Assembly: GCF_000220395.1 (NCBI RefSeq)
Contig: NW_004087689.1
Coordinates: 1 to 47,105 of the forward strand
Direction: 5' to 3'
Length of the DNA: 47,105 nt
DNA from: Ichthyophthirius multifiliis
Lineage: Eukaryota; Ciliophora; Oligohymenophorea; Hymenostomatida
Position numbers and translations under genes: made by a program. Shown piece after piece: positions 38,203 to 47,105 of this stretch. Under the pieces are notes generated by a model, which saw only the letters and a program-made list of their open reading frames with translations, did no database searches and had not been told where the DNA came from. Numbering within the stretch: position 1 is the first letter of the stretch; each line of letters opens with the position of its first letter.

Positions 38203-40617
38203 TCAAAATTAATATTTATTTTCATACTAAAAATTTAACTTTGTAGTATTAGATAAATTTTTAGTCTTAATATCATCTATATTAAGATTTTAAAGATTTT
38301 TTTTATTATTTTTTTCTGTATAAGTAGAAACCAAACTTAAATTTTTATTCTAAAAGATAGATTTTTTACTATTTTTATTTGAAAAATTAATATTATCTTA
38401 ATATAAATTTAATTTTTTTTTAATATAATTTTCTTTATTTATATAATTTTATGTTTTAATTAAAATATTTTCTTTATTTTTTCTCTAAGCACTAATAGTC
38501 TAACTTCCATTATTTTCTTTTTATTTATCCTAAGTACACGAAAAGTTAAGTGTTTTATTAAAAAAGTAATTTTTTTTATTATTTTATTTACAAATATCCA
38601 AATAATTTTATTCTTGAATTTTTTTGTTTTTTAAAATTCCTTATAAAGGAGTATTATTGATAAATTTTTGAGGTTTTTCCATCTCTTATTTCTACAAAAA
38701 AAAATTATTATAATCTTCTTAAGGCTAATTATTTTAGTCTTCTTAAGGCAAATTATTATAGTCTTCTTAAGGCAAAATATTATAGTCTTCTTAAGGCAAA
38801 TTATTTTAAAAAACTTAAGTGTCCAAAGTATATTCTTTTAGATCTTTATTTTCAAAATTTAAAACTTCTTATAAATACGAAGTCTTATTTGGTATATAAG
38901 AATGATGTTTAGAAGAAGGGATATGATGTGATTTCGATTATTATTTGCATATTTTTTATTTTTGGTTATAATTTTAATTCTTATTTATATTTATATTATT
39001 ATTTCTAATATTTTAAAATAATTAAAAATATTAATAATATTTTGACTCAATTATTTTCTTTTTTATACTATTCGTATTTTCTAGTTAATTTATTTTTTAA
39101 GGAGAATTTTTTTTTTATGTACTTTAAGCTATTTTATTTTTATTCTAATTATTTAATCTAAAATTATATTAATTTCTTATTTCTTATTTTTTAGGTATAT
39201 TTGAGTGTATTTGTTTATAATTATTTTATTTTATAATGCCTTTTTTGTTTTTTTACTTTAAACAATTAAGCAGCTTGAATTATTATTAAATAGCAAATTC
39301 GATATATTATTCATTTGTTTGCTTTAATTATAAGGTGATTGCTATTATTTTTATCCTTTACTGTAATTATTTAAACTTTGACTGTTATTATTTGTGCTAA
39401 TGTTATTTTTATTATTTCTATAAGAAGCAGTACTAAGTAAATCTACTGGTTTTACGTCATCTTTTAAGAATGAATTTATGTTATTCATTGTTGAATATTT
39501 TATATCTTTCTTTACTTATTCAAATTCTTGATGTAGCTTAGATTAATCAAATGTATTATTAAAATTTAAATTTTATAAAACATTATTATGAGAAACATTT
39601 TAGTATAAAAAGTCTAATTAGTTAATATTTTTTAAAAAAAATTCTTTATATTAAATTTCTAAAATATAAATAAAATATATTAAGATGATACCTTTTACTA
39701 ATAATTGCTTTTTTAATATTTCTATTTGCAGTTATTAATCTTTTAATTTAGAAGAAATAATATTATTGATATTTAAATTCTTTTATAAAAAATATTTGTT
39801 AATTAAAATATATATAAAATAATATATATATATATATATAAATATAAATATAAATTTATATTTATATTTATATTTATATTTTTTATATAATTATTTTTAT
39901 TTTTTTATTTTACTTCTGTCTTTTATGTTTGTACATTTATATTTATTTCTTATAATTAATTATAAATTTTATTTTATATATCATTTAATTTATTTTTTAA
40001 TTCTCTATTTTCTTATATAAGTTAATTATTGTTTTTCTTGAATTGTTATATTTCATATTACTTTTAATATTTATATATTTCAAATAACAAAAATATAATT
40101 TTTTTTAAAAATTACTTTCTAAACTATAGTTTAGTTTAAATAATTATTTTAAACATCCTTTTAATTTATAATTTAATTTAGACATTTTATTTCAGTCTAT
40201 AATTAATTATTTTATTCGCATTAAATATTTATATTACTACTTTAATTTGTATATACAATTTCTTTATAATCAATAAAATTTTATTTAATATCAACTTCAG
40301 CTTAATTTTTATAATTTTTAAATTACTTTTATAATAATATTTTTTTTATTTTATATTACATATATCTTATGTATTGCTATGAAAATTCATAGTATTAAAT
40401 GATGAATTTATTTTATTCTATATAATATCTATATATAAATATATATATTTATAAAAGCTAGTACCAATATATATTTATTTTAATATATAAATAATTAAAA
40501 AAAAATACATTATGTATCTTTGCTATCTATACTTTCATTTGTTAAATTACTAATTTAATTACTTTCATTGTTTATATTTTAATGAATATATTACTATTCA
40601 TATTTTGAAGAATGCAT
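38203..40617 (-). CDS. N/Q-rich coiled-coil protein with 8-aa repeats
   Basis: Starts MHSSKYEQQYIHQNI at 40617 and ends at TGA 38205-38203. The first third is a coiled coil (IQQFKKNNNQLIQENREL, KLNDIQNKIYNQLQEI). The rest is polar and N/K/Q-rich. Near the middle of the C-terminal half are four tandem copies of an octapeptide, consensus LPQEDYNN, encoded at 38715-38810. Several introns are needed: 39913-39780 (with TA and TTTATA tracts), 39691-39659 (33 bp), and others near 40500-40300 and 40115-40060 that are less certain. The frame also moves once around 39210-39300. The function is unknown. Composition suggests a cytoskeletal or basal-body protein, or a disordered regulator. Confidence 0.6.
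38715..38810 (-). repeat. 24-bp coding minisatellite, four copies
   Basis: Four head-to-tail 24-bp units (38715-38738, 38739-38762, 38763-38786, 38787-38810), each with CTTCTTAAGGC on the plus strand. They keep the reading frame of the minus-strand gene and encode an octapeptide close to LPQEDYNN. Most of the differences between copies fall in the second half of the unit. Confidence 0.92.
39841..39881. repeat. A/T hexamer inverted repeat in an intron
   Basis: TATAAA units run directly into TTTATA units, giving a near-perfect palindrome inside the intron 39913-39780. Confidence 0.75.
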
Positions 40618-40849
40618 TTTATTATATATTTTTTATTTTTATTTTTATTATTTATTAAAAAAAAATGTGTATTTTTTTTTTATAACAACTATTATTTAAT
40701 TTAAATGATAAATAAATTCAAACAAACTACATTTAATATTTCTATGATATAAAATTAAATAAATAATATAACAAAACTTAAAAACAAAAAAACAAAAAAA
40801 AACAAAAAGTACAAAAAATAAAATAAACATAATTAATATACATAAAAAA

Positions 40850-42323
40850 TCATAAAGCTTTATCATTTTCCATTTCTCCTCTATACAAAGACTCATTATT
40901 TTTATAAAATTCCTAAATAAAATAATATAAAACAAACGATAAAATATAAGAAATAATACTCCAAATCCATTCATTTTATCATTTTACCATTATCCATTAT
41001 ATTTTTCTCCATTATTCCATTAATAAACTCCATTTCCTGATCTTTTTCCTTCAACCCAGAATCCTTCATAATTATCTTTATTTTAGAAATAATATTTTCC
41101 ACTTCCATATTTTTATCCATCTTTAAACTATCCTTCATATTTTTCTCCATTTTTCAAATTAAGTACTCCATTTCCATTAAATTAATCATTTAGAAAACCG
41201 CCAAAATATTCATCTCCTTATTTACTTTAATATTTTCCTTTACCAGATCTCAATCCATCATAGAAATTTCCTGTATAATTAAATTTTTATCCTTCATAAG
41301 TTCCATTTTTACTTTTTTTATTTTCATGATAAATTCCTTTATATTAATCGCCATTTTTATATGAATATATTCCTTTTCCATCTCTTTTTCCTAAAGCCAA
41401 CTTTTATTATAAAATTAATCTATAAAAATAAAAATAAATATTAAAAAATTAGATTTACATCTCCTATATATTTATCACCATTATTATATTCTATTTTCCC
41501 GTTCTATTCAGGTAAATCTTCTTTCCAAAAACCTTCATAAACAGCATCTAAATAATTAAATTTTCCTCTTCCACTTCTAACTCCGTTTTCCCATCTTTTA
41601 ATTTATAAGTATTTTATTTTTAATTAAAATTAAAAATATATATATATAATACTCGCCTTCATATTTTTCTCCTGTACTGTAAAAATATATTCCAATACCA
41701 TGTCTTTCTCCATTTTTCCAATATCCTTCATATTTTTCGGATTTTTAATTATAAATATATGTTCCATATCCATCTTTTTAATCATTTTTCCATTCTCCTT
41801 TATATGAATTTAAATTTATATAATAATATCTTTTTTATATTTTTAAAAAAATTATTAAATAATTTAAATTTTATAAAAATATACATTCCTTATCCATGTT
41901 TACATTAGTTCAAAAATTAACCTTCATATCTATCACCTATCTAATATATTAATGTTCCATTTCCATTAAATAAATCATCTTTCCATTCTCCAAAATATGT
42001 ATCTTAATTATTAAAACTAAATAAAGTTTATAAACATTTTATATATAATTTGTATTAAATAATTTTTTTTTTATTATTATTATTAACTTATATACTCCTA
42101 ATCCATTTCTTTTTTAATTGGAATTTGTTTGCCCTATATATTTTGAGTTATCTTTATATTTTATTTCCTCAACTTTAAGTGATTTTAATTTTTGGGTTTA
42201 AAATTCATTTAGTAATTTTTAATTTTATTCTAGTTATTATTCTTTTGTATTTGGTATTGTTTAAGGCCACTAATTCTATTTTTTAAATTAAGATTATGAA
42301 TTTGAATTTTGGTATTATTCCAT
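40850..42323 (-). CDS. MORN-repeat protein, second in the window
   Basis: About 400 residues. Starts MEQYQNSNSQSQ with a polar coiled N-terminus, then about twelve MORN repeats (YKGEWKNDQKDGYG, KYEGYWKNGERHGIG, KYEGQFKDGQKYGSG, YEGFWVEGKRSGNG, KYNGQW) and a final LYRGEMENDKAL before TGA 40852-40850. Introns 42087-42017, 41884-41830, 41652-41595, 41458-41420 and 40959-40913 all lie between or within repeats and restore the motif. Without the last one the frame reads into a false hydrophobic tail. One base must be dropped near 41407 for a length divisible by three. No lipidation signal, unlike the first MORN protein. MORN proteins organise cortex, cilia or membrane contacts. The two are not adjacent and not obvious tandem duplicates. 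Confidence 0.87.
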
Positions 42324-42602
42324 TTATTATATATAATTAATATGAATTTGAAATATATTAAATAATATATATTAATTTTCTTTAAAAACTAAAAATAAAA
42401 TTGTTTATTTTAAATTAGAAAATAAACCTTAAATTTATAATAAAGTTTTAATGTTCATAACTATTACTAATTTATAGATATTTAATTTTATATTAAAATA
42501 TTTTTTTTTAACATATATAACAATATAAAATAATAAAAGCTATTAATTAATTATTTTACTTTTTTTAAAAAAATCAAAATAAACACATATTTTATCAACT
42601 TA

Positions 42603-43536
42603 ATGGTAATAAATATATTTTTTTGCTTTTTATTTTATTATATTTAAAAAAATAGAAATCTAATAAAACTATAGCACTCGCAAAGCCACCAAAAGATGAA
42701 AATTAAGAGAAAGGTTAATTTATTTTAAAATTTATATATTATAAATTTTATATTTATTTATTTTATTTATATATAAAATAGATGACGAATTAAGGAAACT
42801 TAAAATTCAGAAAAAAAATAAATAAAGAGAATTAAAAATATAAGAATTAAAAGAGGATCAGGTTAAAATAATTATTTTTATATTTTAAACTGATAAAAAA
42901 AGATATTAAAAGAACAGAAATAGTAAATAAAAAAAATAATAAAAGGAAATTAAATTACTTATGATTATAATGGAAAAATAATAGTATAAAATAAAAAAGC
43001 TATATAATTTAATTAAAATTAAAATTATAAAATAAAGTAAATATAAATATTTAATATATACTCGTGTATAAATAATAAAAATGTAAATAGTTATAAAATT
43101 ATCGACACTAATAATATAGTTCAATAAAATGACAAAAAAAAATAGAAAAACCAGTGATTATAAATGATAATTAAAAAAATATAAAAAAAATTAAAAAGAA
43201 GATACTAATTATAACTTCTTTAAATAATTTAATACTTAAGATATCGCAAAAAATATTATACCTTAAGCAGGAGTAGTTTTTAAAGATGAAAAAGGACTAA
43301 TTAAATAAGGAATATAAACAAAATCCAATTTTAATTTATAGATTGAAGATAGTTAAAATAAAAATAGAATGAGTAAAAAAGAATATGAATAAATTATTAA
43401 AATTTAAGGAAACTTTACTAATAATAATTTTTAAAGCTAAAGTACATCTAAAATAATTCAAAATAAAGAAAATCCTTAAAATAGTAATTTTAAAATACAT
43501 AATTAAAGCATATATATGAATATTTTTTAAAATTGA
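42603..43536 (+). CDS. Uncharacterised ciliate protein, ATG-only first exon
   Basis: About 258 residues. The first exon is only ATG (42603-42605), followed at once by the intron 42606-42655. Further introns are 42714-42781 and 42862-42902. Protein: MKSNKTIALAKPPKDENQ, a basic coiled coil (LRKLKIQKKNKQREL), ITYDYNGKIIVQNKKAI, IIPQAGVVFKDEKGLIKQG, and a polar tail ending at TGA 43534-43536. Two A-runs each lack one A: 43134-43142 (nine A) and 43183-43190 (eight A). With both restored the exon sum is divisible by three. The YDYNGK segment plus a downstream glycine-valine motif looks conserved, but I cannot name the family. It diverges from the second MORN gene across about 280 bp. Confidence 0.7.
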
Positions 43537-44490
43537 TTATAAATTAATTTATTTATTATATATTTTTTTATGATTTTTTTAATAATTATTTATTAAATTA
43601 AGCATTTTTATAGATGAAATGAAATTATAATTTTTATTTTTTGAATTAAAATTATTATAAAATCATTTTTTAAAATATTTAAAAATAAATAAATAATTAA
43701 TATGTTTTTTAATGATTTATAAAATGTATTTTTTTTATAATTTGATTTAGAATCTATATATAACGTATTATTTTATAAAATATACAAAAATTTTAATATT
43801 AATTAAATAATTTAATTATAATAAAAAAATAAACTATTATATTTTATAAGCACATAGAAAACATTTAAATATACAATCTCAAAATATTTTATTAACATCT
43901 TTTTTAATTGATACTTTTCCTCCTAATTTAGAGAAAAGTTAAGCTTTTCCAATATAAGAATATTAATAAACAAAAAAATAAATGATATATAGTATTAAAA
44001 AAAAGCATAAAAAAAACATAAAAGTTTCTATAGGAAAATAATAACTAATTCACTGGACTATGAATATGATAATTTATCAATTTTTTTATTTATTAGTATT
44101 TATATTTTTTATTCAAATAATATTTAAATTAAAAAATTTAAACCAATTGTTGTTTTTAAGTTAAATTTTAAAAATAAGAAAATGAAAACTTTATAAAATT
44201 AAAAGATTGATTATATTTTTAAATTATTAAAATTAAAAATTTTTAAATTATTAAAATTAAAAATTTTTAAATTTATTAAAAAAATAAATAAAAACATTTC
44301 TTAAAATTTTATTTATATTCTTTTAATAAAAATTAAACTCTTACCGTTAATCAAATTTATATATTTTCAGAATAAATAATATATTTAATTAGCATATAAG
44401 AAAATTAGAGCATATAATAAATAAAAAATAATAATTATATTAAATGAAAAAATAAAATAAAATAATATTTATTATTAAAAAAAAAATATA
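43537..44490. other. Spacer with weak minus-strand coding signals
   Basis: On the minus strand, 43900-44000 can read IGKAQLFSKLGGKVSIKK, ending at TGA, or in another frame WKSLTFLQIRRKSINQKR. A possible donor GTAAGAG lies near 44341. The two readings compete and no full gene could be built. An almost exact 26-bp direct repeat lies at 44219-44272. Confidence 0.3.
44219..44272. repeat. Two tandem copies of a 26-bp A/T unit
   Basis: Two adjacent copies of TAAATTATTAAAATTAAAAA plus TTTTT lie in the gene-poor region before the hydrophobic frame. Confidence 0.7.
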
Positions 44491-45174
44491 ATGCTATATC
44501 TTTTTTATTATAAATTATTAATTTGCCTTAACTATTTTAATTTAAGAATTATTTTATATTTAATATTTTTTTTAAAAAAAAAGAACTATATTTTTCTAAA
44601 AGGAATTGTTAAAGTATTCATTTTTTTCAATTTCTTAATTATTTGTTCTTTAAATAAATTTTTTATTAACTTTTTATATTTATTTCTTTAGTTATTTAAG
44701 ACAGTATTTTTATATTTAATGGTTTTTTTTTATTTAAATTTAATTTTTTTTTTATTTATATTAGAAGTCATTTTATAAAATATCTTTTTTGATTTAAATA
44801 ATTATTTCTCTTAATTAAATAAATGCTTTTTTGTAATAAATAATATTTTTCTCAATAAAATTAATAGTTTTTATTTTAAAAAAATATTTTTATTTTTTTT
44901 AAATTAATTTCTTTTTAATAAACAGAATTTTTTTTTTTAAGAAATAATTAATTTTATTTATAAGAAATCTGTTCTGGATAAGTTATTTAAAAATAATAAT
45001 TTAATTTTTCTTTAAAATATATAATGTATTGCAGTTATATTTTACTTTAAATTTTTTATTAGATTTTCTTTATTTAAAATTTTTAGTTTTTTCTTATTTT
45101 TATTATTCGGCTTTAAAATATTATTTTTCGGTTAATATTATTTTATTTAAATATTAGATTTTTTTATTGTTTGA
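44491..45174 (+). CDS. Possible Phe/Leu/Ile-rich membrane ORF
   Basis: Under the ciliate code a frame of 227 residues runs from ATG 44491 to TGA 45172-45174 without indels (MLYLFYYKLLICLNYFNL, FFINFLYLFLQLFKTVFLYL). It is extremely rich in F, L, I, N and K. T-rich DNA easily gives such frames by chance, and no motif or intron supports it. If real it would be a multipass membrane protein. Confidence 0.22.
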
Positions 45175-45715
45175 TATATTTATGTGATTTTGTTTAGATA
45201 TAAACTTATGGTTTTGAAATTAGTTTAATTTATTTTATTCATTTGTTTTTTTTAATAATTATTTTATTAAAAATACACTTGAATTATATATTATTATATA
45301 AATTTAATATATTTTATAAATAAAAAATAACTAAACTAAAGTATAAATTTTAATTTTATTTATTTTTTAATTAGTTTACATTAATTTAGATTAAATAAAT
45401 TCATAAAAATTTTTTGGTAAATTTTTATATATTTAAAAATCAAAATCAAAAATATTATTCCATATTTAATATTAAAATAATTAAAATAATATTAATAAAA
45501 ATTTAAAATTAGATTAAATTAGCTATTTAAAAATAAAAAATAATAATATAGTTCATTTTTTTTATAATTTTACAATTATTTATTTAAATTTTTAATAATC
45601 AAAGTTAATTTATTTTAATATTTATTTTTATTTTTATTTTATTTTATTTTTTTCTAATAAAAAAAAAAATCTAATTTTTTTATAAAATAAAAGTAATATA
45701 TACCCAAAAAAAAGA
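45175..45715. other. Intergenic, nothing recognised
   Basis: AT-rich spacer upstream of the HslV gene, with homopolymer runs and no open frame of note. Confidence 0.7.
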
Positions 45716-45979
45716 ATGTTTAAATAATTCTTTAAAAATTTTTTTACAAAGTCCAACATACAAAAAAACGAATTGATATAAAAATTTTCAAGTGATTAAA
45801 AATGGAGACATACAACAATATTAGCAATTAAAAAAATAATGAAATATGCTTAATTGGTGATGGATAAGTAACCTAAGGTTCAGTCAGAGTAAAATCTGAT
45901 GGCAGAAAAATCAGAAAAATGACAAATAATTCAGTATGCGGATTTGCAGGTTCTAGATAAAATAAAAATTAAATATATT

Positions 45980-46031
<52 letters not shown>

Positions 46032-46618
46032 GGTTAGTTTAGCTGATGCATTTACATTAATAGAAGGATTAGAAAATATAATGACAAAATAACCAACATT
46101 AAAAGCTTGTATTACTTATGCTAAATAATGGAGAACAGGTATTATAAATATATAATATATTAGTTTTATTTATTAATTATTTTTTTAAGGAAAATATTTA
46201 AGACATTTAGAAGCTACAATGCTTGTTTGTGATAAAGATTTAATTGTAGAAATCGATGGTACTGGAAATGTAAATAATTTTTAATTTTTATGATAAAAAT
46301 ATTAAGGTTTTAGAAATTTAAGATGTTATTGGAATTGGAAGTGGAGGAGTTTTTGCTGAATCTATTTTATTAATAAATAGATATTTATATAATTTTTTAT
46401 TAAAAAAATAAATAAGGTGCTGCAAGGGCTTTAATTGATATAGAAGGTTTAACTGCTTAAGAAATTGCTTTAAAAAGCATGAAAATTGCTGCTGATAAAT
46501 GCGTTTATACAAATCATAATTTCATAATTGAAATATTAAATGGGAGAAAGAAGAAAAAAATTAAGAAAGTATTAATGATATAATGGATTCTGAATTACCA
46601 ATTGCTGAAAATAAATGA
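45716..46618 (+). CDS. hslV: HslV (ClpQ) protease, mitochondrial
   Basis: Proteolytic core of the bacterial-type HslUV protease, an N-terminal threonine hydrolase that degrades unfolded proteins fed by the ATPase HslU. The start MFKQFFKNFFTKSNIQK is a typical mitochondrial presequence. The mature enzyme would begin at the catalytic Thr in WRHTTILAIKK (ACA at 45812 or 45815). Motifs: LIGDGQVTQGSVRVKSDGRK, VCGFAGS, LADAFTLIEGLE, AKQWRTGKYLRHLEA, GIGSGGVFAE, IDIEGLTAQEIALKSMKIA. Introns 46139-46189 and 46270-46306 are clean. The first (about 45950-46032, with a TA tract) and the fourth (about 46366-46415) lack a donor in the right phase, so their edges are uncertain. Two A-runs lack one A each: 45830-45836 and 46554-46560. 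HslU is not in the window. Confidence 0.88.
45984..46029. repeat. TA microsatellite inside an intron
   Basis: About 23 TA units fill most of the first intron of the HslV gene, just before the exon that encodes LADAFTL. Confidence 0.88.
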
Positions 46619-47105
46619 CTTTTTTAAAAAAACTAAAAAATGCGAAATTTTCGTTTTTAAATTGTAATTTATTTTTGATAAAGAAATTATTTATATTAAA
46701 AATATAATTCATTTGTACAATTAAATTAAGATTTTAAAAATAATTAATCTAATTAAGATTCTTTTACTCAAATATATGTTTTTAATTATAATTAATTATA
46801 TTAAAAAAATAAAAAAAATAGACATAAAAAACTCAAATAAAATAATATATATATATATAAATTTATACATATATTTTTTATATATATTTATTTTTATACA
46901 AATTTATATAATATTATAATAATTTTTTTTTTATTAAATTATATTTAAATATATATTATTTAAATTATATTTATTTTATTTCATTTATATATAAATAATA
47001 TATAATTAATTATAAATTTATTTTATGATTTTATTTTATAAAAAATAAAATAATTTTAGTTTATACAAATTTCTCTTGTTTATATATTTAATTTTAAAAT
47101 TAATT
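46619..47105. other. 3' flank of HslV, nothing recognised
   Basis: AT-rich DNA to the end of the window. The HslV frame could stay open here if unshifted, but the sequence has no protein character. Confidence 0.7.

Noticed and set aside
40696-40974. Minus-strand hydrophobic frame starting MNGFGVLFLIFYRLF
   Set aside because: It is the unspliced end of the second MORN gene. Removing the 47-bp intron 40959-40913 gives a normal MORN ending and TGA at 40852.
42906-43124. Minus-strand frame rich in I, Y, F and L
   Set aside because: Antisense to the K/N-rich plus-strand gene 42603-43536, which has motifs and canonical introns.
46318-46512. Minus-strand frame starting MYKRIYQQQFSCF
   Set aside because: Antisense to conserved HslV exons.
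1-47105. Virus-like elements, transposons, tRNA/rRNA genes, CRISPR arrays, telomere repeats
   Set aside because: I looked for reverse transcriptase, integrase, transposase and capsid motifs, long terminal repeats, cloverleaf T-arm patterns, G-rich telomere units and spaced direct repeats, and saw none.

Overview
The window reads as macronuclear DNA of an oligohymenophorean ciliate. The base composition is extremely AT-rich and close to Ichthyophthirius multifiliis or Tetrahymena. Long coding frames appear only when TAA and TAG are read as glutamine and TGA is the sole stop. The clearest proof is in conserved motifs: the catalytic glutamine of both TBC domains (11120-11122 and 30633-30635) is encoded by TAA. 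Introns are mostly short (about 33-130 bp), GT...AG and AT-rich. I could not run searches, so all names rest on motifs read by eye. For most spliced models the summed exon length comes out as a multiple of three only after allowing one or a few single-base indels, nearly always one missing A in an A-run.

Layout. 1-2296 has no recognisable gene. 2297-4542 (+) is a Q/N-rich coiled-coil protein and 5441-7990 (+) a TPR-like protein. 8534-10025 (+) is a MORN-repeat protein with a probable lipid-modified N-terminus. 10478-14280 (+) is one gene that joins a TBC Rab-GAP domain to a complete myotubularin (GRAM, phosphatase, coiled coil). 15423-23295 (-) is a very large TPR/IQ-motif protein. 23454-24215 (-) is a small secreted or ER protein, 24380-25300 (-) a membrane-anchored dephospho-CoA kinase, and 25688-27921 (-) a Kelch-like/BTB protein. 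After a mostly empty 2 kb come 29979-31540 (+), a second TBC protein; 31647-33922 (+), Integrator subunit 11; and 34142-36553 (+), a choline-transporter-like (SLC44) membrane protein. Then follow 36683-37738 (-), a secreted coiled-coil protein; 38203-40617 (-), an N/Q-rich coiled-coil protein with a 24-bp tandem repeat; 40850-42323 (-), a second MORN protein; 42603-43536 (+), an uncharacterised protein whose first exon is just ATG; and 45716-46618 (+), a mitochondrial HslV protease.

The genes are ordinary nuclear housekeeping, cortical and ciliary genes on both strands, not an operon or a transferred island. Shared themes are membrane traffic and lipids (TBC-myotubularin, second TBC, SLC44 transporter, CoA kinase) and large cortical scaffolds (two MORN proteins, TPR/IQ, Kelch-BTB). 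No tRNA, rRNA, CRISPR array, telomere, virus-like element or transposon was recognised. The most interesting object is the TBC-myotubularin fusion. Its phosphatase signature is intact, but the arginine finger of its TBC domain is replaced by serine.
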